The notes: a model not told the origin generated them from the letters alone. DNA of 64,000 bases from Cyclobacteriaceae bacterium (GCA_958296015.1 CATQIH010000013.1:310001-374000), one strand, 5' to 3'. Shown: positions 27,535-37,800, numbered from the stretch's first letter. Numbers and translations: made by a program.

Positions 27535-28690
27535 TCAAACCTCCTCTTTCATGTCTCTATCATTGACTTTATAGAACATGCCTTTGTCTATGAGCAGTGC
27601 CCGGGCGTTGCCGGTAAATTTTTTGTTGGGTTGCTTCACATCTATGCGGTACACTTTACCTTTATAATCTGAAGAGATGTCTTTGACCATAGAGTGGCCG
27701 ATCACCATCTTTTTAGCACCAAAATGATCCAGTGCTGCATCTACAAAACCTTGCGGAGGCTTTTGCATAAAACGTTCCATCACCAGTCCACGGTACCACA
27801 GCGGCCCACTGTTGCCTGCAATGATGCTGAGCCTTGACGTGACTGGCGCAGGCTTGCGGGGATCTTCCCAAAGGGCTTCCCGGCTGAGCTGGTTTATTTC
27901 ATCCATGCCAAAGCCCAGTTCTAGTATTTCAGGGCTGATGCCACCATGTACGAGCAGAATATCGCCTACCCTTTCTATGGCATTTTTGGAAGCCAGCCAC
28001 TTCACCAGTTCCGAGTTAGGTTTCATCAGATAGGCAAAAGCCTGAGGGTCATCGCTCAATCCGCTGAGCTGCCGTGCCAGGGACAAATATTTGCTATGCA
28101 CGTAGGCTGTATTGTGCTGAAAATTCATGGCTTCATGGTTTCCCAGCAGTGCATGTACATGGCCGCCCTGTGCCGCGGCTTGCTCTTCTAGCTTATAGAT
28201 CAGCCACAACAGTTGCGTCACATTTTTGCCTCTGTCTACCAGGTCGCCAACAATGGCCAGGTGCCCTTCATCAAAGGCCCAGTTCATATTTTGATCAATC
28301 ACGCCATGCACCAGCAGCAGCTGTAAAAAGCCTGAAAATTCCCCTCAATGTCAGATACGAGCAGCATTTTTTCGGGCATATCATATATGGTGGCAGGGGG
28401 AATATATGCAGACCGCAACCGGAACATAAACCGATCTTTTTCTTCATTGTCTACCCTACAACTGAATTTTGTACTCGGCAGTTACCTCAATGTCATTTTC
28501 ATTGATAACAAAATCTTTTTCGGATTTTTCTACCCTTATGACTCTCTTTGAATTTCCATTACCAAAAATATAAGGGCCATCCCAACCGCTTAATGTATTC
28601 TTATTCTTTCGGTTCAATAGCCATCTCATTGGTTCTGTAGGTTTGGTTTCGTGAAGTTCAAGTATGGTTTTCAGAACATTTTAAGGTGCT
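27535..28690 (-). pseudogene. Metallophosphoesterase, multiply frameshifted
   Basis: The 3' part (28311-27535) is a calcineurin-like phosphoesterase body with IVGDLVDRGKNVTQLLWLIY, LLGNHEAMNFQ, LLVHGGISPEI and VIGHSMVKD, metal-binding motifs II to V. Motif I is found one frame away upstream: MLLVSDIEGNFQAF at about 28373-28332, so a single T is missing near 28325. Still further upstream, a third frame encodes LHETKPTEPMRWLLNRK and GWDGPYIFGNGNSKRVIRVE up to a stop near 28456, matching the N-terminal extension of the same family. At least two frameshifts, and no intact start: an upstream stop lies at about 28680. Confidence 0.8.
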
Positions 28691-29092
28691 TTCCCTTACC
28701 ACACATGCGCACTTAATGTCACTGGATTAAGGTTTTAATGTCTTGCTTAGTCGCTTCAGGGCCAACCAGATGACCCGGTCAATTCTTTGCCGGATTACTT
28801 GGCCTTAGGCTTCAACCGGAAGGCCGTCTACTGTGGAGCAGAACCATAGAAATTCAATTCTTTAGACCTACTAGCAAGGTATTGCCTACCTCAAATCGGA
28901 GGCGGATAAGCTCATGGACTCTACAAGTAAGACTCTTAAACGCAAAGCTATGAATTTTTAAGTACTTTACTGGCATCGATGTATTTAAATGTATCATCCT
29001 TCCTAGTTTTCAAATATGTATAATATGTGATGTGTTCTTCATAAGTTTGCTAAAAGCATGTCTGTAAATTACTATGTTTTTTTACAAGTGAA
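28691..29092. other. Gene-free interval between two broken genes
   Basis: About 400 bp. Short frames such as LPDYLALGFNRKAVYCGAEP (plus strand, about 28787-28846) look faintly protein-like but end quickly, and no family could be assigned. It may be a degenerate gene remnant. The promoter region of the M28 peptidase must lie in the last 100 bp. Confidence 0.4.
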
Positions 29093-30563
29093 ATGAGTGT
29101 TTTACAAAAGTCAACCAAATATCTGATGAATAAGCGAGTCTACTACCTTTACCTTTACCTATGCCTAATAAGTTGTATGCTGTTCAGCGTTTCTGTAGCC
29201 TATGCACAGAATAGCCAGTCAGAGCAGAAAGATGCTGCAATGCTTAAAAAGTATTTTATGATGAAATGCTCACCCACGGCAAAGCCTACGAAGATCTGCG
29301 TTACCTGTGCAAAAACATTGGTAGTCGCGTTTCCGGATCGCCGCAGGCTGCGGCGGCAGTAGCGTGGGGCCAGCAGTTGATGGAATCGTATGATTTTGAT
29401 ACCGTTTTTTTTGCAGGAAGTGATGGTGCCTTCACTGGGTACGCGGAGCAAAAGAGCAGGCACACGTCATAGACCCCACTATGGGAAAAGTAGCCATGAA
29501 CATAACGGCACTGGGTAATGCCGTAGGCACGGGGGATGAAGGCGTGTTTGCAGAAGTGATAGAAGTAAAAAGCCTGGATACCCTTGCTGTGTTGGGCAAG
29601 AATAAGCTTTCTGGCAAAATTATTTTCTTCAACCGCCCAATGGATCAGACGCAGATCCAGACAGGCCATGCATACGGTATGGCAGGTGATCAACGCAGAA
29701 GTGGCCCTGCTGAGGCAGCCAGATATGGTGCTAAAGGTGTGGTCGTGCGCACTCTATCTACCGCTTTTGACGATTTCCCGCATACGGGTAGTACGGTATA
29801 TACCGAGGGCGTCAAAAAGATTCCGGCAGTGGCTATTAGTACCAACGATGCAGACCGGCTCAGTGAAATGCTGAAAAGAAACCGAAACCTAAAATTTTAT
29901 TTTGAAACCCACTGCCAGATGCTTCCCGAAGTGTTGTCATACAATGTGGTGGGCCAACTCAACGGCACAGAAAAGCCGGATGAATATATCATCCTGGGCG
30001 GGCACCTGGACTCGTGGGACCTGGCAGAAGGTGCACACGATGATGGCACAGGTGTAGTGCAAGCTATTGAGGCACTGCGCACCTTTAAAGCACTAGGCTA
30101 CCGGCCTAAACACAGCATCAGGGCAGTGTTATTTATGAATGAAGAAAACGGACTGGCCGGGGGAAAAGAATACGCTGTATTAGCCAGCAAAAATAATGAG
30201 AAACATATAGCAGCCATTGAGTCTGACGGAGGCGGCTTTACACCCCGCGGATTCAGGTTGGATGTCAACGATGCTGCTCTGAAACAGATACAACGCTGGT
30301 CTCCGCTGTTTCAGCCCTATGATATTCATAAATTTGAAGCAGGTGAAAGTGGCTCAGATGTAGAGCCATTGAAAGATCAGCAAGTGAATCTGATAGGATT
30401 AAGTGTAGATTCGCAACGCTATTTTGATATGCACCATTCGGCATTAGACGTATTTGAGATAGTCAACCGGCGGGAATTACTGTTGGGAAGTGCAGCCATG
30501 GCCTCACTCATTTATCTGATAGATCAGTATGGACTAGAAAGCAATACAGCAGGCACCAGGTAG
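29093..30563 (+). pseudogene. Secreted M28-type metallopeptidase, frameshifted
   Basis: Zinc aminopeptidase-like protein with a signal peptide (about residues 12-40, LISCMLFSVSVAYAQ). The frame breaks near 29255; the next piece (29266 on) reads MLTHGKAYEDLRYLCKNIGS; a second shift lies at the T8 run 29404-29411 (then LQEVMVPS), a third near 29440 (then WVRGAKEQAHVIDPTMGKV). From 29481 to 30563 the catalytic domain is open: LGGHLDSWDLAEGAHDDGTG (metal-binding His and Asp), MNEENGLAGG (catalytic Glu pair), AIESDGGG and MHHSALD. The catalytic part is intact but cannot be reached from the signal peptide. Confidence 0.82.
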
Positions 30564-30594
30564 GCGTACTCAGACAGTATTTTGTGATTGTCAT

Positions 30595-30631
30595 AAAAAA
30601 AGCCGGTAGCGGAGCAGCTACTGGCTTTTTG
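30595..30631. terminator. Bidirectional terminator between convergent genes
   Basis: Arms AAAAAGCCGGTAGC and GCTACTGGCTTTTT pair (one G-T position) around GGAGCA, with an A run on one side and a T run on the other. It separates the M28 peptidase and the GAF-domain gene, which converge here. Confidence 0.82.
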
Positions 30632-30652
30632 ATATTAATAGGCATGGATGAG

Positions 30653-31895
30653 TTATATCAATTCTTTACTTTTCAACTGGTTTTCCAACGAAGCAATCTT
30701 CTGTACATACTCTTTTTCTTTGCGGAACATTTCTTCCTGTGTAGCCTGTAGCTCTTCCATATTTTGCCTCATCTCCTCTTCCTGTGCCCGCATCTCCTCA
30801 GATTGTGTCCTGGTCTGCTCCAGCAACACAGCCGTTTGGGCACTCACTTTGTGGTTGAGTATGGCAGAAGCCAGGCTTTCGCCTAGTTTCTCCAGAAAAG
30901 CCACCTGGTAAGGTGCTATTTCTTTGAATGAAGCTATCTCAAGAATGCCGGCAATATCTTCGTTGATCTTCAAAGGTAAAATAAGCAGAAAACTCGGTGT
31001 AGCCTCTCCCAATCCTGAAGTGATATTGACATAGTTGGCAGGTATGCTGGTCATTTTGAGCGTTTCGCCTTCCAGAAATGTCTGCCCAACCAGTCCCTGG
31101 CCTATCTCTACGGTTTTTTCCATGTGTTTTTTTCTGTCATAAGCATAACAGGCAGTCATCTTCAAATATTTGTGATGATCCTCTTCGTGTAGTTCAAACA
31201 AAGCAGCCTGATTGGCTTCAATGTAGCGCACAATATCTGATATCAGATCATCATAAATTTCATGCAGGTTGTGGCTGTTTCTCAGCAATTCAGAAAATCG
31301 CGCAAGCCCAGTGGCTGTCCAATTACGTTTTTCGTCTTCAGCGTGCGATCTTTCTACTTCTTCCAGCGTCTGCTGAAACTTTTGCTGTGTGGCTTCCATC
31401 TCTTTTTTATTTTGCTCAAAGGAGTTAAGCATCAGCAATCGTTTTTTGTCTGTTTGCCTGTGAGAGGTGAGTAACAGATGCATAAAACTGATCAGTAAGC
31501 CATAGCCTAAAGCAAACATGTAAATTTCGCTATCATTGTTCCCACTGTTTTCCTTCGCTACTTGTAACAGTTCTTCCTGGAAAAGGAAGTCACTCATATA
31601 CGGTAGACTTATTATCTGTAGAAAATTGACAAAGCTCGCAAAAAATATTGCCTTCTTTTCGCTAAAATGAAATAATATAAACGGTAGTGTGCAAATGGCT
31701 ATATCAAAAGCTATCAACACCGCATTAGAAGGTGCTCCGGGAGGGTACTATCATTCCGTATATAATGCCTGTAGAGACTACCATCACAATGGATGTCAGA
31801 AAACGATAGAGATTAATAAATCCTGTTTTACCCAATAAGAGCATTCCTATCAGTACGGCTATAATCAATAAATTGATTTGGAGGATGGCTGGCAT
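30653..31895 (-). pseudogene. Membrane GAF-domain signalling protein, frameshifted
   Basis: From ATG 31895 a first frame encodes hydrophobic helices (MPAILQINLLIIAVLIGMLL, LYRFLTSIVMVVSTGIIYGM) and stops near 31727. Sequence of the same type continues in another frame from about 31745 (GAPSNAVLIAFDIAICTLPF), with more helices, a GAF domain (about 31330-30830; NSHNLHEIYDDLISDIVRYI, GLVGQTFLEGETLKMTSIPA) and a long C-terminal coiled coil (EEMRAQEEEMRQNMEELQAT). The shift sits in a CCCTCCC stretch near 31742. No kinase or cyclase domain follows, so the intact form would be a membrane sensor with an adaptor-like output. Confidence 0.75.
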
Positions 31896-32255
31896 TTTTG
31901 ATGGTGGTAGGAATAGTCATACATTCAGTACCAGTAACACCAGGTTAACTTTATTGGTAAGTATTACTTTCTCCTGTATCTCCTCAGGAAGTTTGTCGGA
32001 TACGCCTGAATGGATATTTTTTTAAACAAATTCATGATGCTACTTTTGCTTTTTGGCAGGCAATATAGTGTGGTATGCCGAACAAAAACTTTTGTTTTCT
32101 CTATACAAATTACAGCATATGATTTTTCTATTAGTTGCTCAATAACAGATTTACTGACTTTCAATTATACAACTGCCACCAAAAAAAATAACAGGTTAGG
32201 AAATATATTCCCAGCAAACCTATAACTTTTGAACCTTCAATGAGAAAATAACCGT
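31896..32255. other. Divergent promoter interval
   Basis: 360 bp between the GAF-domain gene and the methyltransferase gene, AT-rich. Frames of up to 71 codons in this stretch are not protein-like. I see no repeat or RNA gene. Confidence 0.5.
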
Positions 32256-32912
32256 ATGGATCATCATTCACAGCAAGCTGATTTCTGGAAAGGCACTTTT
32301 GGTAAAGAGTATACCGACCGGTGTACGTTCGAGAAGCAGGAGTGGGACAACCTATATATCCAGCAGTTTGGCAATACCAAAACAGCGATGAACGAAAGTT
32401 TCATTGGTCACTTGCCTAAAGATATCCGTATTTTGGAAGTGGGGTGCAACACAGGGCATCAGTTGCGGGGCTTTCAGCGACAGGGTTTTCAGTATCTTTA
32501 TGGCATTGAGCTACAATGGTATGGGATAGAAAAAAGCAAAAACTATGTCACAAAACATCAATTCATACAAGGTAATGCAGTAGACCTGCCTTTCAAAGAC
32601 CATTTTTTTGGCCTTGTATGCACCAATGGTGTGCTCATCCACATCGCCCCCGAAACACTGGATAAGGTGATGGATGAAATGTATCGCTGCACTTCAAAAT
32701 ATATTTTCGGATGGGAATATTATGCAGAAGAGATGACAGACATCGATTACCGTGGCAACGCTGGCTATCTGTGGAAAGCAGACTATGCTGCTATCTTCAT
32801 GAGGAGATTTCCTGACCTTCAACTGGTCAAAAAAGAATTCATACCGTTTATCAATGCGGAAGAAAAAGGAAATGTCAACTGTATGTATTTGCTGGAGAAG
32901 CCGGAACCCTGA
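32256..32912 (+). CDS. SAM methyltransferase, pseudaminic-acid-associated methylase type
   Basis: Class I methyltransferase of 218 aa. Motif I is ILEVGCNTGHQLRGF (about 68-82), followed by LYGIELQWYGIEKSKNY and VCTNGVLIHIAPETLDKVMD. The N-terminal QADFWKGTFGKEYTDRC and the segment CTSKYIFGWEYYAEEMTDID with YRGNAGYLWKADYA match the TIGR03587 methylase family, usually found in flagellar or surface nonulosonate loci. No pseudaminic acid synthesis genes are nearby, so the acceptor is unknown. It is the only intact gene between 26.7 and 34.1 kb apart from spacers. Confidence 0.85.
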   Translation: MDHHSQQADFWKGTFGKEYTDRCTFEKQEWDNLYIQQFGNTKTAMNESFIGHLPKDIRILEVGCNTGHQLRGFQRQGFQYLYGIELQWYGIEKSKNYVTKHQFIQGNAVDLPFKDHFFGLVCTNGVLIHIAPETLDKVMDEMYRCTSKYIFGWEYYAEEMTDIDYRGNAGYLWKADYAAIFMRRFPDLQLVKKEFIPFINAEEKGNVNCMYLLEKPEP

Positions 32913-32940
32913 TGTATGTTGCTGTTGAGCGACCAAACTT

Positions 32941-34130
32941 ATGCCTACAATATTTGTTCAGAATCAGCAAATTCCCGTAGATGCTATACGGGAAGCGGGA
33001 AGAAATAAAGATATACCGCCATTTTACCCTACTATCGCCTTACTTTCAGTCAGCTATCATATTTTGCCACCAGTGGCTGAACCAGGCAAGTTCCTTTGAG
33101 GTGCCTACATCAGGATCTACCGGAGTGCCCCAAACCCACTACGATCAGTAGGCAGCAGATGCAGGCCAGTGCACATATGACCCTACGCACCTTACAATTG
33201 CAATCTACAGACACTGCCCTGGTTTGCCTGAATGTAGCCTACATTGCCGGCAAAATGATGCTTGTACGTGCCCTTGAGACAGGCATGAACATAGTAATTG
33301 TTACACCCGGAAGCCTGCCTTTTGCCCAGGTTCCCCCGGAGATCATCATTAGGTTTGCCGCTATGGTACCCCTACAGGTGCAGGCCACACTGGATAGTGC
33401 CGCACTGGATAGTGCCGCACTGGATAGTGCCGCACTGGATAGTGCCACACTGGATAGTGCCACACTGAAAGATGGAGACACTCATATTGGTCTTTTGAAT
33501 CAGTTGAAAGCATTGTTGATAGGAGGAGCACCCGTTTCTTACACTTTAGAGCAGCAGATTATTCAGATGATCCGGGCCCCGGTGTATATTACCTATGGCA
33601 TGACCGAGACCGTATCGCATATTGCTTTGCGGCAGCTTAATAGCGGCAACACTGATTATACTGCGCTGGATGGTATTCAACTAGCAGTTGATGATCGCTC
33701 ATGCCTGACCATACAGGGAACTGTTACCAACCACCAGAAGATTGTAACCAATGATATTGTTGAGTTGGCTGATGACCGGCATTTCAGATGGATAGGTAGA
33801 GCAGACCATGTGATTAACAGCGGAGGGTACAAGGTGTTTCCGGAAAAAGTAGAAAATGTACTGGCTGGTATTTTACATCAGCAATCTATCCCATATGCAT
33901 TGATGATAGGTAGCTTGCCGGATGAACGTCTGGGCAACAAAGTAGTGCTAATGCTAGAGGGAGAAGCACTTCTGGCAGCACAAGAGCAAAAACTGCAATC
34001 CGAAATAGTTCGGCGATTACCACGCTATGAAATACCAAAAGCCATATTTTACGTGCCTGCTTTCATCATGACAAACACGGGCAAAGTGAAAAGGAAAGCT
34101 ACTATTTCGCTGATTAACACAAATGAATAG
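32941..34130 (+). pseudogene. menE: o-Succinylbenzoate-CoA ligase, frameshifted
   Basis: Menaquinone-pathway ANL ligase. Frame 1 from ATG 32941 gives MPTIFVQNQQIPVDAIREAG, then a shift near 33060 to FCHQWLNQASSFEVPTSGST plus GVP (the ATP-binding P-loop), then a second shift at 33128-33134 (CCCCAAACCC) to KPTTISRQQMQAS. From there to 34130 the frame is open and family-like: AMVPLQVQA, YITYGMTETVSHIALR (acyl-adenylate loop), RWIGRADHVINSGGYKVFPE (hinge) and KVKRKA (C-terminal lysine region). A 15-bp tandem expansion adds about 25 residues at 33389. Two frameshifts plus the expansion suggest decay; menE is normally needed for respiration, so an intact copy elsewhere, or sequence errors here, must be considered. 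Confidence 0.82.
33389..33463 (+). repeat. 15-bp tandem repeat inside menE, five copies
   Basis: Five back-to-back units ACTGGATAGTGCCGC (first three identical; the last two end CCAC) encode the pentapeptide L-D-S-A-A/T repeated five times. It falls in the loop before the acyl-adenylate motif, where other MenE proteins have no such insert. Copy number is in frame and could vary by slippage. Confidence 0.92.
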
Positions 34131-34177
34131 ACTGATGGCGCAAACAGATGCCTTTTTTCTTCGGTAAATATGCAAAG

Positions 34178-35203
34178 TTACGTAGTTCGCTTTTCATCAA
34201 TATACCTTTGAAAAGAATAAGGTTTGTTTGCCATCAACTGTAGTTGATCATCTGAGAAAGCGTCTTTGTACTTGGACAAGGACTCATTTTTTTGTCCAAA
34301 AAGGCTATTGGTATATTCTATCTGAAAGATCAACCGCTCTCCGCTTTCTACCACTTTGCCTTTATGAATACCACTGGTATCTACGGCCATCACCGTGCCG
34401 ATACCACCCTTGATTACTTGAATATCCTCCTGAGGATAAGCTGTAGTGATTTGTTCGTCTGAAAATCGTTGGTCAGCGTACAAAGATTGAGGTTTGTATT
34501 TATGCGATTTTTTCACATAGCAATGTGGGCCATTGTGTTCGTTTACATCTGTCAGGTATACAAAAAACTTTAGAAATTTTAGATGGTCCATATCAAAGTG
34601 ATATAGTTGTGCAGCTTCACTACTGGCTTTGTTTAAGTGGTTGGCACTCCACCACATCAGTATCAAATCATTGATGGGTTTACAGTCCAGATATTCCTGT
34701 GCGATAGCAAAGAAATTCATATCAGTAATGATCTCTCTTACCTCATTGTTTTTGATGATATCCTGTTCTCTGAATTTATACATAGGTGCCTGTAGCCGCT
34801 GTGGATCAAAGCGTATGTATTCGTGTTCTTGCTTAGAAGGGACTGTATTAGCTGGATTATTCTTAGCAAACTCTATCAATGCATTGCAGATAGGCATAGG
34901 TACTTTTTCTTCGAAGACATAGTACCCATGCTCTCTGATCTGATGGGTAATATCGCACACTTTTTCTTGGCCAAAGCTGCCTAAAACACCGGTAGTTGTG
35001 GCAGGCATATCATATTTCCCTACATCTTTGGAAATCTTGTCGGAAAAAAACCGGTTTATCTTTCCTTGTGTAAGCCCATACAACTTGCGAAAACTCAGGT
35101 ATGCATACTTGTTAGTCTTATGAAATAATTTGTGCTGAATATACCCGATAAGAAATACAGGATAATAGAGGAAAAGTTGAAAAAGCTGCATAGGGTTTTT
35201 CAT
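34178..35203 (-). CDS. PhyH-type Fe(II)/2-oxoglutarate dioxygenase with N-terminal membrane segment
   Basis: A 341-aa protein. Residues about 6-25 (QLFQLFLYYPVFLIGYIQHK) are strongly hydrophobic and followed by basic residues, a probable membrane anchor. The catalytic domain (about 80-320) carries the facial triad His202-x-Asp204 in LYHFDMDHLKF and His280 in SGIHKGK, with Arg290 (SGERLIFQIEY) to bind 2-oxoglutarate. Phytanoyl-CoA dioxygenase-like enzymes hydroxylate diverse small molecules; substrate unknown. It starts 4 bp after the methyltransferase gene stop, so they form an operon. Confidence 0.8.
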   Translation of the reverse strand: MKNPMQLFQLFLYYPVFLIGYIQHKLFHKTNKYAYLSFRKLYGLTQGKINRFFSDKISKDVGKYDMPATTTGVLGSFGQEKVCDITHQIREHGYYVFEEKVPMPICNALIEFAKNNPANTVPSKQEHEYIRFDPQRLQAPMYKFREQDIIKNNEVREIITDMNFFAIAQEYLDCKPINDLILMWWSANHLNKASSEAAQLYHFDMDHLKFLKFFVYLTDVNEHNGPHCYVKKSHKYKPQSLYADQRFSDEQITTAYPQEDIQVIKGGIGTVMAVDTSGIHKGKVVESGERLIFQIEYTNSLFGQKNESLSKYKDAFSDDQLQLMANKPYSFQRYIDEKRTT

Positions 35204-35207
35204 AATA

Positions 35208-35951
35208 TTATTTTTTGATAGAGAAAATAGCGATCACAGATCCTTTTGTATGACTTCTTTGAGGAAGTATGCTGTGACTGAAATAGGTATGGTCTATGTG
35301 CTCTCTGAAATACTCCAAAATTTTATCAATGTGGTCGGTTACACGTTTTGAGCCGGGTTTGTAGCCTAATTCTTTGATCTGGTGTGCTGCTTCTTCTCCG
35401 CCAAACTCAACACCCACAGCAACAATACCCCCGTTTCTTGTTACCCTCACCACTTCTTGAGCAGCCTTGTACGGATCTTCGCTATAAGCAATAACCCAAC
35501 CCATCACAACAGCGTCAAAAGCATTATCTTGGTAAGGCATTTGATGCATATCTCCCAAATCTATCCAGGGAGAATAAGTGATCAGATCCAGGCCACGTAT
35601 ATGTCCTGGCATAAATCCATAACCAATAAGGCTCAGTATTTCACCTTCCGTTCTAGGTCCTATCGTTAGTATGTTGGCATCCATGCCCAATGACTCAATA
35701 ACGCTCAGTGGTTTGATGAGTGCTAGAGAACGCACAACGGCTAGGTCTTTTAGCCCTTTTAGGTTATGAGAGATGGTATTGGAGGCAATTCCTTCATGAT
35801 GATGCTCAAAGGTTCTTAGCTTCCTTCTTAGCTTTGCAAAATAAATATACCGTACATAAGCTACTATATATCGTATTGCATCAATGAGAAGCAGTTGGTG
35901 AAGAAACCCAACTAATAAACCTTTGTACTTATGTTTATTATGGTCTTTCAT
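35208..35951 (-). CDS. Methyltransferase with N-terminal hydrophobic helix
   Basis: A 247-aa class I SAM methyltransferase-like protein. Residues about 10-35 (GLLVGFLHQLLLIDAIRYIV) are hydrophobic and followed by KLRRKLR, suggesting attachment to the membrane. The SAM-binding region is atypical: ILTIGPRTEGEILSLIGYG replaces the usual ExGxGxG, but strand 4 (NAFDAVVMGWVIAYSEDPYK) and the proline-free motif V (VVRVTRNGGIVAVGVEFGG) are clear. Upstream gene of a two-gene operon with the PhyH dioxygenase. The acceptor could be membrane-bound; not established. Confidence 0.75.
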   Translation of the reverse strand: MKDHNKHKYKGLLVGFLHQLLLIDAIRYIVAYVRYIYFAKLRRKLRTFEHHHEGIASNTISHNLKGLKDLAVVRSLALIKPLSVIESLGMDANILTIGPRTEGEILSLIGYGFMPGHIRGLDLITYSPWIDLGDMHQMPYQDNAFDAVVMGWVIAYSEDPYKAAQEVVRVTRNGGIVAVGVEFGGEEAAHQIKELGYKPGSKRVTDHIDKILEYFREHIDHTYFSHSILPQRSHTKGSVIAIFSIKK

Positions 35952-36075
35952 ATTTAAGGTATATTTGCTTGTAATATATACTAAATTAGTATCTTACAAA
36001 AGCTGATACACGCTTGAAAATTTGGGATGAAAAACCATTAGGTACACAAAACTGTAATTATAATATGCAAATGCT

Positions 36076-37734
36076 ATGCAGTACACAGACAAGGACAGAC
36101 CAGATAATTTTACTCCCCCGGCAGCAGCAGAAGATGTAAGCAAAGAAGCACTGGCACAGTCTTATTATCATCTTTATGATCAATACAGGCAGTTGCAGCA
36201 CGATTTTCATCAGCTAACCGAAGCCTATGAAGCTACTCAGGTTGAATATACCGAAAGCTCGTTGTTTGATGTGCTGGAAAGTAGTCCGGAGATTATCCTT
36301 TCTATCAACAGGCAACATGAGGTAACAATGATGAACAGTGCCTGCGAAAAACACTTTGCAGAACTGTACCACGTGCACATAAAAACAGGAGACAGTCTGG
36401 ATAGTATCTTTGATGAGGATGAACAGATTTACTGGCATCCCATTTTTGCTGCAGTATTTGAAGGCAACTTCCAAAAGTCTGTTCTGCAAAAGAACGTAAA
36501 CGGTAAGATAAGCTACTTGGAAACCATGCTGTATCCAATGTACACCGGGCAAGATACCATCAACTATATCAGCGTTTACTGCAAAGATATCACGGAAAGC
36601 CAACTTACAGAGCAAGCCATTCGAGAGAACGAGCAAAACCTTTCAGAGGCACACAAAATAGCCAGGTCAGGAAGTTGGGAATACCATGTCAAAGAGCAAA
36701 AGGTGACACTGGGCAAAGAAACAATCATCTTATTTGCCCTGCCCGATCCGGGTGAAAAGGTTACCCTGCCTATTGAGGAAATACTGCTCAACTTTATTTA
36801 TCCGGATGATCTGCCATACTTTGTGTGCAAGCTTTCTGCGGCCATGCAGTACCTGAACCAGCCAGAAAAATACCAGGATTATTTCGAGTACCGGTTTGTT
36901 CGTCCGGATGGAGAAATCAGGCATCTGGTACTTTACGCGCATTTTAAAAACAATCAGCCTGATACTATCTATGGCGTTACACGCGATGTGACCGAGCAAA
37001 AGGAGATAGAAAAACGGCTGATAGAGCAAAACCAGGAGCTAACAAAAGTCAACAACGAGATAGATCGCTTTGTGTACCGTGTTTCGCACGACCTACGTGC
37101 ACCTATTGCCTCTATCCTTGGGTTGATCAACATTGCTCGCTATGAAACCTGCCTGGATAAGATTATGGAGTACCTCACGCTACAGGAAAAAAGTATGCTG
37201 AAGATGGACGGGTTCATTCAGGAAATTATAGATTTCTCAAAAAACTCACGGCTACAGATCAGCAAAGATCCTATCGACTTCAAGCTCCTTGTCAGCAAAG
37301 TTTTTGAGGCACAAAGCCACACCCCGAACGTTCAACTTGTTGCTCTGCAATCTACCATCAACCAAACCGGAGTATTGATTTCTGATCAGCACAGAATCTA
37401 TGTCATCTTCAACAGCATCGTGATGAATGCTATACGCTATGCAAACCTCAAACAGAAGAAGCCGTGGGTGAAGATTACAGTGAGCGTTTCTCCAAAAGAG
37501 GTAGTGGTTACCGTCAAAGACAATGGAATTGGTATCCACGAGAAACATCTCAACCATATATTCGACATGTTCTATCGCGCCAACGATATCAATCCAGGTA
37601 GCGGACTTGGGCTGTATGTTGCCAAAGAGACGGCCCAAAAGCTTGGTGGGCATATCACCCTGTCTTCCACCCTGGGAGAGGGCACCTGCTTCAACATTGT
37701 ACTGCCTAACCTGGATACGCATTCATATTCGTAG
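36076..37734 (+). CDS. PAS-domain sensor histidine kinase
   Basis: Soluble hybrid-free kinase of 552 aa without membrane helices. Order: short N-terminal coiled coil (25-55), PAS 1 (about 60-180, VLESSPEIILSINRQHEVTM), PAS 2 with PAC (about 195-315, ending IYGVTRDVTEQKEIEKRL), HisKA with His in FVYRVSHDLRAPIASILGLI (about 342) and HATPase_c with NSIVMNAIRYA, VKDNGIGI and GSGLGLYVAKETAQKLGG. Probably senses a cytoplasmic signal. No response regulator is adjacent, so it is an orphan kinase. Confidence 0.93.
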   Translation: MQYTDKDRPDNFTPPAAAEDVSKEALAQSYYHLYDQYRQLQHDFHQLTEAYEATQVEYTESSLFDVLESSPEIILSINRQHEVTMMNSACEKHFAELYHVHIKTGDSLDSIFDEDEQIYWHPIFAAVFEGNFQKSVLQKNVNGKISYLETMLYPMYTGQDTINYISVYCKDITESQLTEQAIRENEQNLSEAHKIARSGSWEYHVKEQKVTLGKETIILFALPDPGEKVTLPIEEILLNFIYPDDLPYFVCKLSAAMQYLNQPEKYQDYFEYRFVRPDGEIRHLVLYAHFKNNQPDTIYGVTRDVTEQKEIEKRLIEQNQELTKVNNEIDRFVYRVSHDLRAPIASILGLINIARYETCLDKIMEYLTLQEKSMLKMDGFIQEIIDFSKNSRLQISKDPIDFKLLVSKVFEAQSHTPNVQLVALQSTINQTGVLISDQHRIYVIFNSIVMNAIRYANLKQKKPWVKITVSVSPKEVVVTVKDNGIGIHEKHLNHIFDMFYRANDINPGSGLGLYVAKETAQKLGGHITLSSTLGEGTCFNIVLPNLDTHSYS

Positions 37735-37800
37735 CAAATATCGACAGGTATGCATAAAATGGGTACCTTTGCCTCTTTTGTAATACCATGCTTGTATACC

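Noticed and set aside
28780-28850. Transposase remnant
   Set aside because: A short frame (LPDYLALGFNRKAVYC) looks slightly protein-like but no transposase motif or inverted ends were found.
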